Source: Marinobacterium zhoushanense (GTDB lineage: Bacteria > Pseudomonadota > Gammaproteobacteria > Pseudomonadales > Balneatricaceae). From it: DNA of 64,000 nt. Positions 36,233 through 47,613 of the stretch are shown piece after piece (the first letter of the stretch is position 1; each line of letters starts with the position of its first letter). A program made the translations under genes and the position numbers. The stretch covers positions 124,001-188,000 of the forward strand of contig NZ_BMIJ01000008.1 of the NCBI RefSeq assembly GCF_014641945.1, read 5' to 3'. The notes under the pieces were generated by a model. The model worked only from the letters and a program-made list of their open reading frames with translations, was not told the origin of the DNA and did no database searches.

Positions 36233-38050
36233 TTAGCCCCCCAGGTGATAACGCAGCGTCAAATGCTTCTTGAAGCTCTTCACCACCTGCAATGCATCAC
36301 GTAAAAGATCACGTTCCATCTTATTCAGGCGCTGCAGTTCAATCAGGTTAGGCGTCGGATCGAAACCGTCGTCACTCTCCTCCACCCGACGCATCTGCTG
36401 GCGAAGTCGAAGCTGAACGAAAAGCGATAACGCCTCGGAGATCTCCTTGCCCTCTTTTTCCTGTAGCTGCCCCGATTCGATTAGTGCCTCTATACGCTTA
36501 TAAGTGTTAGTCGCCAGAATCCGGTGTTCAAGCGCGAGCGTGCGCACGCCGTGCACAATCGGGAAGATCCCCCCCTTTTTTATATCAAGCTCCGCCTTGT
36601 CCTTGAGATTACCGAAAAAGGTCAGCGGGGTATCGAACTCGATCGCCGCTCGAGCAAAGTGGGAAAAGAAAACATCATTATTGCGCAGATGGCGCAAGAA
36701 CCAGTTGCGCGCGACCTTAAATAGCGCCTGATTACCCGCCACCGGCTTGGCATCCACGGCGATTGCCAGCTTCATCTGCGCCTCCCCTTCACAGGTTTCA
36801 GCCCAGTCACTCAGTTTCTGCGTCCAGTCACCGACCGAATTGACCCACTCAGGGTTGGACACCATGATATTGCCCGGACAGGGCGGAAATCCGAACGAAA
36901 TAAGCTGCTCGCTGAAGCTGTTCATAACCTGCTGCATCGCGGCCCAGGAGAGCCCATCGCGAAACAGCAGTGCATTATCCTGGTCGGTTTTCATGATCTG
37001 CTCGCCGCGCCCCTCTGAGCCCATGACGATCAGGCAGACATGCGGCTGCATGTCGACCGGTATCACCAGATCGAACAGTTTGGCAATGATACGGCCATTC
37101 ATGGCCGCCAGCAGATCCATGGTGAACCGGATCTTGACCCCGGTTGAGATCAGCGCCTTGATCAGATCGTTCAGCCCCTGGGCGGCTTCGCGTAGATCAT
37201 CGATCGACGAGGCGCGCTCGATACGAATACCGATCACATGGGAATGGCTGGAGAAGTAACTGAGCACATCGGTCAGCTCCACCACACCGACCAGCGTCTG
37301 GCCACTCATCACCACCACACGCTCGATCTGCTGCCGGGTCATCATGACCAATGCGTTAAACAGATAGTCATCGGGATCGGCGGTCACCAGCCGATAGGAG
37401 GCAAGGTCGGACACGTCGCTATCCAGCGCCAACCCTTTCAGCACCACGGCATCGAGCAGGTCGGTGCCCGTTACCATACCGAAGCGCCCCCCCTTTCGCG
37501 CCAACAGACAATCAGCCTTGGACTCCCGCATCAACTGCGTCGCTGCGCGGATGCTGGTACCCTCGTCGACGATCAGTGGCTCGCGTATGGTAGCGCTGGT
37601 GATTTTCGACAGCATGAACTCGGCCATATCCTGACCCTTGCCATGCTGAGCGGCGATCTCGGTTTTAACTGCAAAATCCTGCTGAAAGTAATCCGCAAAC
37701 AGCGCATTACTCTGCATCAGCTCAAGCAGAATGCGGGTGGGCAGGATATGACAGATCGTCTCCTCTTCAGCGATAAAATCGTGAATCGCCCGCCCCCGTA
37801 GAGCTGACCAGCCGCCGAAATAGTCTTCGTTCTCGTAGTGGACATACACATGCTGCTGATCCTCACCGGCTTCGCTCTCCCTCACCCGCCCCTTGAGGAT
37901 AACGTGCACCCCTTCCGGCACATCCCCGGCGGCGATGATTTTCTCACCCTGCTGAAAGTAAGCCAGGTCGAGGTTAGTGTTGACCAGAGCCTGCTCCTGC
38001 TGATCCAGCAAGCTGAATGGGATGTTGTCCATCTTGAACGAATCGGTCAT
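36233..38050 (-). CDS. cNMP-binding / CBS / DUF294 nucleotidyltransferase-like protein
   Basis: A 605-residue protein. Residues 8-130 look like a cyclic-nucleotide-binding fold (YFQQGEKIIAAGDVPEGVHVILKGRV). Residues about 155-275 form two CBS motifs (GTSIRAATQLMRESKADCLL, and a second ending in VVMSGQTLVGVVELTDV). Residues about 295-440 form the DUF294 nucleotidyltransferase domain with GSEGRGEQIMKTDQDNALLF. A helical DUF294_C domain follows. The GSxGRxE-DQD pattern is like GlnD-type transferases. The family commonly neighbours the ActP-type symporter; a role in sensing energy charge to control transport is plausible but unproven. Confidence 0.88.
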   Translation of the reverse strand: MTDSFKMDNIPFSLLDQQEQALVNTNLDLAYFQQGEKIIAAGDVPEGVHVILKGRVRESEAGEDQQHVYVHYENEDYFGGWSALRGRAIHDFIAEEETICHILPTRILLELMQSNALFADYFQQDFAVKTEIAAQHGKGQDMAEFMLSKITSATIREPLIVDEGTSIRAATQLMRESKADCLLARKGGRFGMVTGTDLLDAVVLKGLALDSDVSDLASYRLVTADPDDYLFNALVMMTRQQIERVVVMSGQTLVGVVELTDVLSYFSSHSHVIGIRIERASSIDDLREAAQGLNDLIKALISTGVKIRFTMDLLAAMNGRIIAKLFDLVIPVDMQPHVCLIVMGSEGRGEQIMKTDQDNALLFRDGLSWAAMQQVMNSFSEQLISFGFPPCPGNIMVSNPEWVNSVGDWTQKLSDWAETCEGEAQMKLAIAVDAKPVAGNQALFKVARNWFLRHLRNNDVFFSHFARAAIEFDTPLTFFGNLKDKAELDIKKGGIFPIVHGVRTLALEHRILATNTYKRIEALIESGQLQEKEGKEISEALSLFVQLRLRQQMRRVEESDDGFDPTPNLIELQRLNKMERDLLRDALQVVKSFKKHLTLRYHLGG

Positions 38051-38138
38051 TCGATCCTCCTCGTATGCGATATCCCTGACTTAGCAACGCATGCCAAGCC
38101 GGCCCTGCCATACGGGCTTATCATTGAGTAAAGCAGAA

Positions 38139-38168
38139 GGGGCACACCAACCTGCGCCGGTGTGCCCC
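38139..38168 (-). terminator. Terminator-like hairpin downstream of the symporter gene
   Basis: A perfect 10-base stem GGGGCACACC / GGTGTGCCCC with a 10-base loop, followed on the minus strand by TTCTGCTTTACT. The T-tract is broken, so termination may be partial. Confidence 0.6.
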
Positions 38169-38195
38169 TCCTTGTTATCGCGACTGATTCAGCGA

Positions 38196-39980
38196 TCAGT
38201 GCGCATGAGCTGCACCGGCACCACGCGGGATACGGATATCCTCAACGATGTGCTGGATCTCTTCCGGCGGCGGCGGGGTCATAGCGGACACCGCATAAGC
38301 CACGACGAAGTTCAGGATCATGCCAACGGTACCGAAGCCCTCTGGAGAGATGCCGAGGAACAGCTGATCAGCGGAACCACCCATGAACTTGAAGTAGATG
38401 ATGTAGGACATGGTCGAAACCAGACCCACCAGCATACCTGCAACTGCCCCCTGGGTATTCATGCGGGTGCTGAAGATACCCATGATGATGGCCGGGAAGA
38501 CCGAAGAGGCTGCCAGACCGAAGGCCAAGGCTACCACCTGAGCCACGAAGCCCGGCGGGTTGATACCGAAGTAACCGGCGATCAGGATCGCAACGATTGC
38601 AGCAAGACGCGCATACATCAGCTCCTGCTTGTCGGTGATATCCGGTTTCAGCGTCTTCTTCATCAGGTCATGCGAGATCGAGGTCGAGATAACCAGCAAC
38701 AGACCGGCTGCCGTAGACAGCGCCGCTGCCACCGCGCCCGCGGCAACCAGAGCGATAACCCAGTTCGGCAGCTGCGCGATCTCCGGGTTGGCCAGTACCA
38801 TGATGTCGCGATCGACATAGACTTCGTTTGCACCTTCGGACGGGTTGGTGGTGATGCGCTGCATATCGGCATTACCGTCTACACGACCATCGCCGAAGGC
38901 AGGCTTGCCGCTACCCGCAAAGGCGTTGCCGGCAGAGTAGTGCACCTTGCCGTCGCCATTCTTGTCGGTCCACGCGATCAGACCGGCATTTTCCCAGTTC
39001 TTGAACCAGGACGGCATCTCAGCATAGGCAACACCAGCGTTATCCTGACCATTGATGGTCTGGATCAGGTTCACGCGACCGAAGCCTGCAACCGCAGGTA
39101 CGGTGGTGTACAGGATAGCGATAAAGATCAGCGCCCAACCGGCGGACAGACGGGCATCCTTCACGCGCGGAACGGTGAAGAAGCGCACGATAACGTGCGG
39201 CAGACCAGCAGTACCGCACATCAGTGCAGCGGTCAGGAAGAAGATGTCGATAGTGGTCTTTTTACCGGCAGTATATTCGGCGAAGCCCAGCTCCACGGAC
39301 AGTTCATTCAGCGTGGTCAGAACGGATTTGCCGCTTTCCAGGGTAGCCCCGAGACCGGTCTGAGGCAGGAAGTGCCCGGTTACCTGCATGGACAGGAAGA
39401 TCGCCGGCACCATGAACGCCAGGATCAGTACGCAGTACTGAGCCACCTGGGTGTAGGTGATCCCTTTCATGCCGCCGAGCACAGCATAGAAGAATACGAT
39501 GGCCATACCGATGATAACGCCGGTATTGATATCCACGTGCAGGTAGCGGGAGAACACGATACCTACACCGCGCATCTGACCCGCCACATAGGTGAAGGAG
39601 ATGACGATGGTGCAGATAACCGCGATGGTGCGCGCGGTGCTGGAGTAGTAGCGGTCACCAACGAAGTCAGGCACGGTGAACTTGCCGAACTTACGCAGGT
39701 AGGGCGCCAGCAGCATCGCCAGCAGCACGTAACCGCCGGTCCAGCCCATCAGATAGGCGGTACCGTCACGGCCGATAAAGGAAACGATACCGGCCAGGGA
39801 GATGAACGATGCAGCGGACATCCAGTCAGCCGCAGTCGCCATACCGTTGGCAACCGGCGGCACACCGCCACCTGCCACGTAGAACTCTTTGGTAGAACCC
39901 GCGCGCGCCCATATCGCGATCCCGATATAGAGCGCGAACGACCCCCCGATAAACAGGTATGTGAGCAGATCAAGACTCAT
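38196..39980 (-). CDS. actP: ActP-like sodium/acetate symporter, VC2705-type large subunit
   Basis: A 594-residue SSS-family transporter with about 13 membrane segments. Family segments include STKEFYVAGGGVPPVANGMA, ATAADWMSAASFISLAGIVS and AQYCVLILAFMVPAIFLSM. Between two helices there is a long hydrophilic insert (about 320-395) typical of the VC2705 subfamily; it contains DKNGDGKVHY (Asp339 on), close to an EF-hand or dockerin calcium loop. It is coupled to a small DUF4212 subunit upstream, as in that subfamily. Acetate is the likely substrate because crbSR and acs are adjacent; other short organic acids are possible. Confidence 0.9.
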   Translation of the reverse strand: MSLDLLTYLFIGGSFALYIGIAIWARAGSTKEFYVAGGGVPPVANGMATAADWMSAASFISLAGIVSFIGRDGTAYLMGWTGGYVLLAMLLAPYLRKFGKFTVPDFVGDRYYSSTARTIAVICTIVISFTYVAGQMRGVGIVFSRYLHVDINTGVIIGMAIVFFYAVLGGMKGITYTQVAQYCVLILAFMVPAIFLSMQVTGHFLPQTGLGATLESGKSVLTTLNELSVELGFAEYTAGKKTTIDIFFLTAALMCGTAGLPHVIVRFFTVPRVKDARLSAGWALIFIAILYTTVPAVAGFGRVNLIQTINGQDNAGVAYAEMPSWFKNWENAGLIAWTDKNGDGKVHYSAGNAFAGSGKPAFGDGRVDGNADMQRITTNPSEGANEVYVDRDIMVLANPEIAQLPNWVIALVAAGAVAAALSTAAGLLLVISTSISHDLMKKTLKPDITDKQELMYARLAAIVAILIAGYFGINPPGFVAQVVALAFGLAASSVFPAIIMGIFSTRMNTQGAVAGMLVGLVSTMSYIIYFKFMGGSADQLFLGISPEGFGTVGMILNFVVAYAVSAMTPPPPEEIQHIVEDIRIPRGAGAAHAH

Positions 39981-40004
39981 AGTGAGCGTCCTTCGTACTT
40001 ATAG

Positions 40005-40262
40005 TTATTCGTGAACGTCATACTTCTCGTCGAGCTTGTTCATGCTGAACACGTATGCCCAGATAAGCCCGAGGAAGACGTAGATTGAACCCTGTTGTGC
40101 GAACCAGAACCCGAGCGGGAAGCCGAAGAACTGGATCTGATCCAGGGCATCAACGAACAGGATGCCGCACCCGTAGGAGACGACAAACCAGATCGCGAGG
40201 TAGGTCATGATGATACGCAGGTTTTCTTTCCAGTAGGCCTGCGCACTGCTGTTGCTAGACAT
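40005..40262 (-). CDS. DUF4212 small subunit of the sodium/solute symporter
   Basis: An 85-residue protein with two membrane helices. It shows the family pattern AYWKENLRIIMTYLAIWFVV (near the start) and FPLGFWFAQQGSIYVFLGLI. It is the constant small partner of VC2705-type symporters. I start at the ATG at 40262 because AAGGA lies 7 bases upstream; the frame is open ten codons further to a TTG. It is 24 bases upstream of the large subunit gene. Confidence 0.92.
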   Translation of the reverse strand: MSSNSSAQAYWKENLRIIMTYLAIWFVVSYGCGILFVDALDQIQFFGFPLGFWFAQQGSIYVFLGLIWAYVFSMNKLDEKYDVHE

Positions 40263-40576
40263 GGCACCATCCTTACTATTGTTTTTATACAAGACATGGA
40301 AGCAGACAGGCTGAATCTAACAAAGGCGCCGGGAGATAAAATCCCCGACTTTAGTCTGACTCATACTGTCTACAATCCGGCCCTCAGCGCTGCATCGCCC
40401 GCGCCAGTAGCGTCAGCCTCACAATAGTGTGCCGGCCAGGGAAAAAACAACCTAGACCAAGGTCTTAGGGTTCTTATTCCAATAATTCCGGGCATCGCCG
40501 ACCTGCTCTCCCTTGAGTCGCGCAGGCAGGTTACACTGGCAGTATGAATTTTCTTTGATAAGCGGAAAGTGTCGAC
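40263..40576. other. Divergent intergenic region between the symporter operon and crbS
   Basis: These 314 bases hold no gene. They contain the palindrome at 40451-40469, a weak minus-strand promoter (TTGTTT at 40445-40450, 18-base spacer, TATTGT at 40421-40426) directly beside it, and GGAAAG upstream of the crbS ATG. No clear plus-strand promoter was found; AATAAT at 40480-40485 is one candidate -10. Confidence 0.6.
40451..40469. promoter_or_regulatory. Proposed CrbR operator between symporter operon and crbS
   Basis: CCTAGACCAAGGTCTTAGG contains TAGAC-CAAG-GTCTT, one mismatch from the TAGAC-N4-GTCTA palindrome at the acs promoter. On the minus strand it lies 2 bases from the candidate -35 of the symporter operon, about the same position as at acs. 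Assignment to CrbR is inferred from this sharing. Confidence 0.5.
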
Positions 40577-43500
40577 ATGTTATCAGGCTGGACCATCATA
40601 CTGATCTCACTTGCCTACCTCTGTCTGCTCTTCGCCCTGGCCTATTACGGCGATAAAAGCAGCGCGGGTAAACAGTGGGCGGCCAACCCCTGGGTCTATT
40701 CGCTGTCGCTGGCGGTGTACTGCTCCTCCTGGACCTTTTACGGCGCCGTGGGCCGCGCTGCATCGACCGGTTGGGAGTTCATGGCCACCTACCTGGGTCC
40801 GGCGCTGGTATTCCTGTTCGCCTGGCGGGTAATCGAGAAAATCATCCTGATCAGCAAACAGCAGAACATCACCTCGATCTCCGACTTCATCTCATCGCGT
40901 TATGGCAAGAGCCAGAGCCTGGCCGTGCTGGTCACCGTCATCGCCGTACTGGGCACCATCCCCTATATCGCACTGCAGCTAAAGGCCGTGGCGATCAGCT
41001 ACAACGCACTTGCCCCCGGCGCCACCGAGGCGCTGAGCAAGGGTAGCGATACCGCCCTGTTCGTCGCCCTGGCGATGGCGGTGTTCGGCATCCTGTTCGG
41101 CACTCGCCATATCGATGCCACCGAGCACCACGAGGGCCTGGTGTTGGCGGTCGCCTTCGAGTCGATCGTCAAGCTGGCAGCGTTCATTGCCGTCGGCCTG
41201 TTCGTCACTTTCGGCCTGTTCGGCGGTATCGATGGGCTGGTCAGCAATATTCAGCTGCAACTGCGAGAGAATACGAACTTCGGCTCCCTGTTTAGCGGCA
41301 GTTTTTTGACGGAAGTACTCCTCGCCTGTGGCGCGGCGATCTGCCTACCCCGCCAATTTCATGTCACCATCGTTGAGAATACCGACAGCCGCAATCTGCG
41401 CACCGCCCGCTGGGTCTTTCCGCTATACCTTTTGCTGCTCTCGCTATTTGTACTGCCAATCGCAACAGGCGGGCTGAACTATTTCGGCCAGAGCGGCGTG
41501 GATGCAGACACCTTCGTGCTGATGCTGCCACTGGCCGAAGGCCGCGAGTACCTCGCAACCTTCGCCTTTATCGGCGGCCTTTCCGCCGCTACCAGCATGG
41601 TGATTGTCGCCAGCATCACCCTGGCCACCATGGTCTGTAACGACATCGTGATTCCGGTACTGCTGCGCATCCCACAGCTACACCTCTCTGAGTCCGCGGA
41701 CTTAGGCGCGCTGCTGCTGAGGGTACGTCGAGTCACCATCATCACCCTGCTGCTGCTCGGATACTTTTACTACCGAATCCTTGGCGAGCAGGGCTCACTG
41801 GCCTCCTTCGGCTTGCTCGCCTTTGTCGCCGCCATCCAGTTTCTGCCGGCTATTCTCGGCGGTATCTACTGGAAACGCGGCAACCGTCACGGGGTGCTGG
41901 CTGGGCTGTCGGCCGGCTTTCTGCTTTGGCTCTACACATTGGTGCTGCCCTCCATGCAGTCAGCACATCTGGTACCAACCTACCTGCTCGAGGGCAGTTG
42001 GATCACGCCGCAGTGGCTGGCACCGACCGGCCTGCTGGGCATCGACTTCCTCGATCCGCTCAGTCATGGGGTGCTCTGGAGCCTGAGCCTGAATACTCTG
42101 CTCTATATCCTGATCTCGGCACTGACCAACCAGCGACTGGTCGACCGCATCCAGGCCAGCGCGTTTACCAACGTACACGCCAAGGGCTTTTCCGAGCCTG
42201 GACGTCTTACCAGCCAGGTGACGGTCGGTGACCTGCAGATGCTCACCGAGCGCTTTCTCGGCATCAGTCGTACCCAGCACGCGTTTACCGGCTTCGCCCT
42301 GCAGCGTGGAGAGGAGCCTCCGCTGCCCGGCAGCAAGGCAGCACCTGAGCTGATCCAGTACACCGAACGCCTGCTGGCCGGCGCCATCGGGGCATCATCG
42401 GCCCGCATCGTCATGGACTCGACCCTGCGCGGCAAGGAGATGGAGATCGGCGACGTGGTGGCCATCGTCGACGAGGCTTCCCAAGCTCTGCGTTTCAACC
42501 GCTCACTACTGCAGTCCACGATCGAGAATATCAGCTTAGGGATAAGCGTGGTCGATCAGCGCATGCGTCTGGTGGCGTGGAACCAGCGCTATATCGATAT
42601 GTTCAACTACCCGGAGGGGCTGGTCTGCGTTGGCCGCCCGGTCGAGGAGGTGTTCCGCTACAACGCTGTGCGCGGCGAGTATGGCATGAGCAGCGGCAGT
42701 ATCGATGAGCAGGTGGAGGAGCGGCTGGCCCTGATCAGCTCCGGTCAGCCGCACGCTTTCGAACGCTATCGCCCGGATGGCACCGTGCTCGAGGTACGCG
42801 GCAACCCGATGCCGAACGGCGGCTACGTCAATACCTACATGGACATCACCCAGCACAAGCGCACCGAAGAGGCGCTGCGCGAGAGTGAGCAGAACGTCCG
42901 CATCTACACCGATAACGTGCCGGTATTGATCGCCTATCTGGATCCCGATCGCAACTTCCTGTTCGTCAACAAGGCGTACGCCGATGCGTTCGGCATCGAT
43001 CGGCACACCATTGCCGGCACGCCGTCGCACAAGATCCTGCCGAAGGAGGAGCACGAGCAGCGCCAACACTATATCCGCAAGGTGCTCTCCGGCGAGCGCC
43101 AGCGCTTCGAGACCCGGATGCCGACCCGGGATAACTCGGTACGCTATGCCGAAGTCACCTACATCCCCCATATCGGGGAATATGGCGATGTTCTGGGGTA
43201 CTTCACGCTATATCAGGATATTACCGAGCGCCGAAACGCCGAAATCGCGCTGCAGGAGACCAACGAGAACCTGGAGCAGCGCGTCCGCGAGCGCACCCAC
43301 GCACTTTCGGTGGTCAACAAGGAGCTACGCAAGGAGAACACCGTTCGCGCCTTGATGGAGGACGAGCTGCGCCAGGCCAAGTCCGACGCCGAAGCGGCCA
43401 ACCTGGGCAAGACGCGCTTCCTCGCCGCGGCAAGCCACGACCTGCTGCAGCCGCTGAACGCCGCCCGCCTGTTTACCTCGGCCCTGGCCCAGCAGACCCA

Positions 43501-44509
43501 CCAGCCGGAAACCAACCAGCTGGTGGAGAATCTGGATAACGCGCTGCGCGCAGCGGAGGAGCTGATTACCGCGATTCTCGATATTTCAAAACTGGATGCC
43601 GGCGCCCTGGAGCCCAACTTCAGCCACTTCGCGCTGGACGCCCTGTTCCAGCACCTGGCGGCCGAATTCACTGCTGTCGCCAAAGAGAAAGGGCTGAACT
43701 TCCATCATGTTAGCTGCAAGCGAGTGGTCCACTCGGATCAGGCTCTGCTACGGCGGATACTGCAGAACTTCCTCTCCAATGCCATCCGCTATACCGCCAA
43801 GGGCAAGGTACTGCTCGGCGCGCGTCATCAGGGCGAGAGCCTGAGGCTTGAGGTGTGGGATACCGGCGTCGGTATACCCGAGAGTAAATTGGGCGAGGTG
43901 TTCGAGGAGTTCCGCCGTATCGATAACCCCAAACACAGCGAAGTTAAAGGGCTCGGGTTGGGGTTGGCGATCACCGAGCGTATCGCCCGCATGCTCGGCC
44001 ACCACCTCAGCGTGCGCTCCTGGCCGGGCCAGGGTACGGTATTCAGCATCACCGTGCCCCTGGGCGATCCAGCTCGCGCCGAGCGACCCAAGCCGGAACA
44101 GCGCGGCTGGATTCGCAGCAAGGGGCTTAACGGCGTCCGTGTACTGGTGATCGATAACGAACCGAAGATCCTGGAGGGGATGTCGGCGCTGCTACAGGGC
44201 TGGTCCTGCGAAGTACGCACCGCGCTGTCAGGCACACAAGCGCAGGAAAAAACGGCGGGCGACTCCTGGGTTCCGGACATCGTCCTGGCCGACTACCATC
44301 TCGGGGAAACGGAAACCGGGTTGATGGCCCTCTCCCAACTTGCTCCGAGCTGGGATAAGCCGGTACCCGCCATTGTAATCACTGCGGACAGGACCGATGA
44401 GGTCACCAACGAGATACGTGAGTCGGGCGCCCAGCTGCTGAATAAGCCAATCAAGCCGGCCGCCCTGCGCGCATTGATCAACAAAATGATCGCCACCGCG
44501 CGCGGCTGA
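40577..44509 (+). CDS. crbS: CrbS-type hybrid sensor kinase with sodium/solute symporter domain
   Basis: A 1310-residue protein. Residues 1-515 form an SSS transporter domain (FISSRYGKSQSLAVLVTVIA, GTRHIDATEHHEGLVLAVAF, LPRQFHVTIVENTD). A STAC-like region follows, then two PAS domains (about 650-765 and 775-890), a coiled coil (about 895-940), HisKA with His954 (FLAAASHDLLQPLNAARLF), HATPase (NFLSNAIRYTAKG, DTGVGIPESK, GLGLGLAI) and a C-terminal receiver with Asp1239 (IVLADYHLGE). The architecture is that of CrbS/MxtR, which with CrbR controls the acetate switch. It is the only plus-strand gene of the block and converges on crbR. Confidence 0.93.
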   Translation: MLSGWTIILISLAYLCLLFALAYYGDKSSAGKQWAANPWVYSLSLAVYCSSWTFYGAVGRAASTGWEFMATYLGPALVFLFAWRVIEKIILISKQQNITSISDFISSRYGKSQSLAVLVTVIAVLGTIPYIALQLKAVAISYNALAPGATEALSKGSDTALFVALAMAVFGILFGTRHIDATEHHEGLVLAVAFESIVKLAAFIAVGLFVTFGLFGGIDGLVSNIQLQLRENTNFGSLFSGSFLTEVLLACGAAICLPRQFHVTIVENTDSRNLRTARWVFPLYLLLLSLFVLPIATGGLNYFGQSGVDADTFVLMLPLAEGREYLATFAFIGGLSAATSMVIVASITLATMVCNDIVIPVLLRIPQLHLSESADLGALLLRVRRVTIITLLLLGYFYYRILGEQGSLASFGLLAFVAAIQFLPAILGGIYWKRGNRHGVLAGLSAGFLLWLYTLVLPSMQSAHLVPTYLLEGSWITPQWLAPTGLLGIDFLDPLSHGVLWSLSLNTLLYILISALTNQRLVDRIQASAFTNVHAKGFSEPGRLTSQVTVGDLQMLTERFLGISRTQHAFTGFALQRGEEPPLPGSKAAPELIQYTERLLAGAIGASSARIVMDSTLRGKEMEIGDVVAIVDEASQALRFNRSLLQSTIENISLGISVVDQRMRLVAWNQRYIDMFNYPEGLVCVGRPVEEVFRYNAVRGEYGMSSGSIDEQVEERLALISSGQPHAFERYRPDGTVLEVRGNPMPNGGYVNTYMDITQHKRTEEALRESEQNVRIYTDNVPVLIAYLDPDRNFLFVNKAYADAFGIDRHTIAGTPSHKILPKEEHEQRQHYIRKVLSGERQRFETRMPTRDNSVRYAEVTYIPHIGEYGDVLGYFTLYQDITERRNAEIALQETNENLEQRVRERTHALSVVNKELRKENTVRALMEDELRQAKSDAEAANLGKTRFLAAASHDLLQPLNAARLFTSALAQQTHQPETNQLVENLDNALRAAEELITAILDISKLDAGALEPNFSHFALDALFQHLAAEFTAVAKEKGLNFHHVSCKRVVHSDQALLRRILQNFLSNAIRYTAKGKVLLGARHQGESLRLEVWDTGVGIPESKLGEVFEEFRRIDNPKHSEVKGLGLGLAITERIARMLGHHLSVRSWPGQGTVFSITVPLGDPARAERPKPEQRGWIRSKGLNGVRVLVIDNEPKILEGMSALLQGWSCEVRTALSGTQAQEKTAGDSWVPDIVLADYHLGETETGLMALSQLAPSWDKPVPAIVITADRTDEVTNEIRESGAQLLNKPIKPAALRALINKMIATARG

Positions 44510-44524
44510 CGCCGACAGATGCGA

Positions 44525-44558
44525 TAAAAAAGGCGCTTCGAAAGCTTCGGAGCGCCTT
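44525..44558 (-). terminator. Rho-independent terminator of crbR
   Basis: A 13-base stem (one G-T pair) with loop of three bases (44530-44558) is followed on the minus strand by TTTTTTATCGC. The plus strand has no T-tract, so it serves crbR better than crbS. Confidence 0.85.
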
Positions 44559-44583
44559 GATCTGGGCAGCTGCCGATGGGGCG

Positions 44584-45249
44584 TTACATGGCAGGCTTGG
44601 GCAGCTCCACGCCTAAACGCTGCGCAGCGATCACGGCCTGAGTGCGACTATGGACGCCAAGCTTGCGCAGAATGGCGGTAACGTGAGCCTTGATCGTGGC
44701 CTCAGACACGCTTAACTCGTAGGCGATCTGCTTGTTCAGCAGTCCCTCGGTCAACATCGTCAGGACGCGGAACTGCTGCGGTGTCAGCGATGCGAGCGCG
44801 GCTGCGAACTGCTGATCCTCCTCAGTCACCAAGTCATCGAGACTTTCGGAGATCTCCTGCGGCAACCACTCCTCACCCTGAAGGACGGCGACGATCGCCT
44901 CCGAAATAACCTCCAGCGGTGCCGACTTGGGTATGAAGCCTGAAGCGCCGTAGTCTATCGCCCGCTTCATCACCTGCGGCTCCTCACTTCCCGACACCAC
45001 CACAACCGGAATGCCAGGGTACTGTCCACGCAGGAATACCAGGCCAGAGAAGCCCTGGGCGCCTGGCATATGAATATCGAGAAGTACCAGGTCGGCATCG
45101 TCGTGCGACTCGACCCTCTCCTGAACCGCCGCCAGCGTGTCCGCCTCAAGAATGGTGACACCGGGAACGGCCTGTGTAACCGCCTGCTTTAACGCAGCAC
45201 GAAACAGCGGATGATCATCGGCAATAACGATCTTCTGGGCCAGTTGCAT
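44584..45249 (-). CDS. crbR: CrbR, LuxR/NarL-type response regulator of the acetate switch
   Basis: A 221-residue regulator: receiver with Asp58 (LVLLDIHMPGAQG) and acidic pair ADDHPLFR, then a LuxR-type HTH (LTEGLLNKQIAYELSVSEAT, then IKAHVTAILRKLGVHSRTQA). Its place between crbS and acs identifies it as CrbR (ErdR-like), which activates acs. GGGGAG precedes the ATG by 6 bases. It is transcribed toward crbS and ends in a strong terminator. Confidence 0.9.
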   Translation of the reverse strand: MQLAQKIVIADDHPLFRAALKQAVTQAVPGVTILEADTLAAVQERVESHDDADLVLLDIHMPGAQGFSGLVFLRGQYPGIPVVVVSGSEEPQVMKRAIDYGASGFIPKSAPLEVISEAIVAVLQGEEWLPQEISESLDDLVTEEDQQFAAALASLTPQQFRVLTMLTEGLLNKQIAYELSVSEATIKAHVTAILRKLGVHSRTQAVIAAQRLGVELPKPAM

Positions 45250-45458
45250 GCATTACTCCCCCACTTGCTACCCGCAATCCTTTGACAGTTTTTATTTCCC
45301 GATAGGCCGGCATCATAGCAGGAATAGCGACTTTAAGGACACTTATTACCGTGTTTGCCATACGAAAATTCCGGGATTGGAAACCTCCCGCCGAACCCCG
45401 CGCCGGCGTATCCAAGTTCCGACAAAGAAACGTCCCGCAAGCTGCCATACGGCCTTTG

Positions 45459-45495
45459 CAAATAAAAACGCCCTGCCGGTCACGGCAGGGCGTTT
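45459..45495 (-). terminator. Rho-independent terminator of acs
   Basis: Perfect 13-base stem AAACGCCCTGCCG / CGGCAGGGCGTTT with a 4-base loop (45466-45495), followed on the minus strand by TTATTT. It separates acs from crbR. Confidence 0.92.
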
Positions 45496-45523
45496 CCCTC
45501 AGCTACAACAGTGTATAGCCGAA

Positions 45524-47479
<1,956 letters not shown>

Positions 47480-47583
47480 TGTGGTGCCCCTAGCCTTGGA
47501 AACTTGTTGTTATACGGATTGCGGTGCGGCCTGTTGTAATTGCTCTTGATTGCCACCGCTTGGGTAATCCAGCTCTTATTAAA

Positions 47584-47613
47584 GTTATACTTGAGCGGTG
47601 CTTCGTCCCTGAA
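47584..47613 (-). promoter_or_regulatory. Predicted acs promoter
   Basis: Minus strand TTCAGG (47608-47613), 18-base spacer, TATAAC (47584-47589). The weak -35 suits an activator-dependent promoter. The leader would be about 100 bases. Confidence 0.5.

Noticed and set aside
38091..40004. Long plus-strand open frame (637 codons) opposite the symporter gene
   Set aside because: Its translation is rich in His, Gln and Arg with no domain, and it is the antisense of a well-conserved transporter; a shadow of codon bias.
40420..40434. Sigma-54 promoter for the symporter operon (CGGCAC...TTGTG on the minus strand)
   Set aside because: The invariant GC at -12 is replaced by TG; with a LuxR-type regulator a sigma-70 promoter is more likely.
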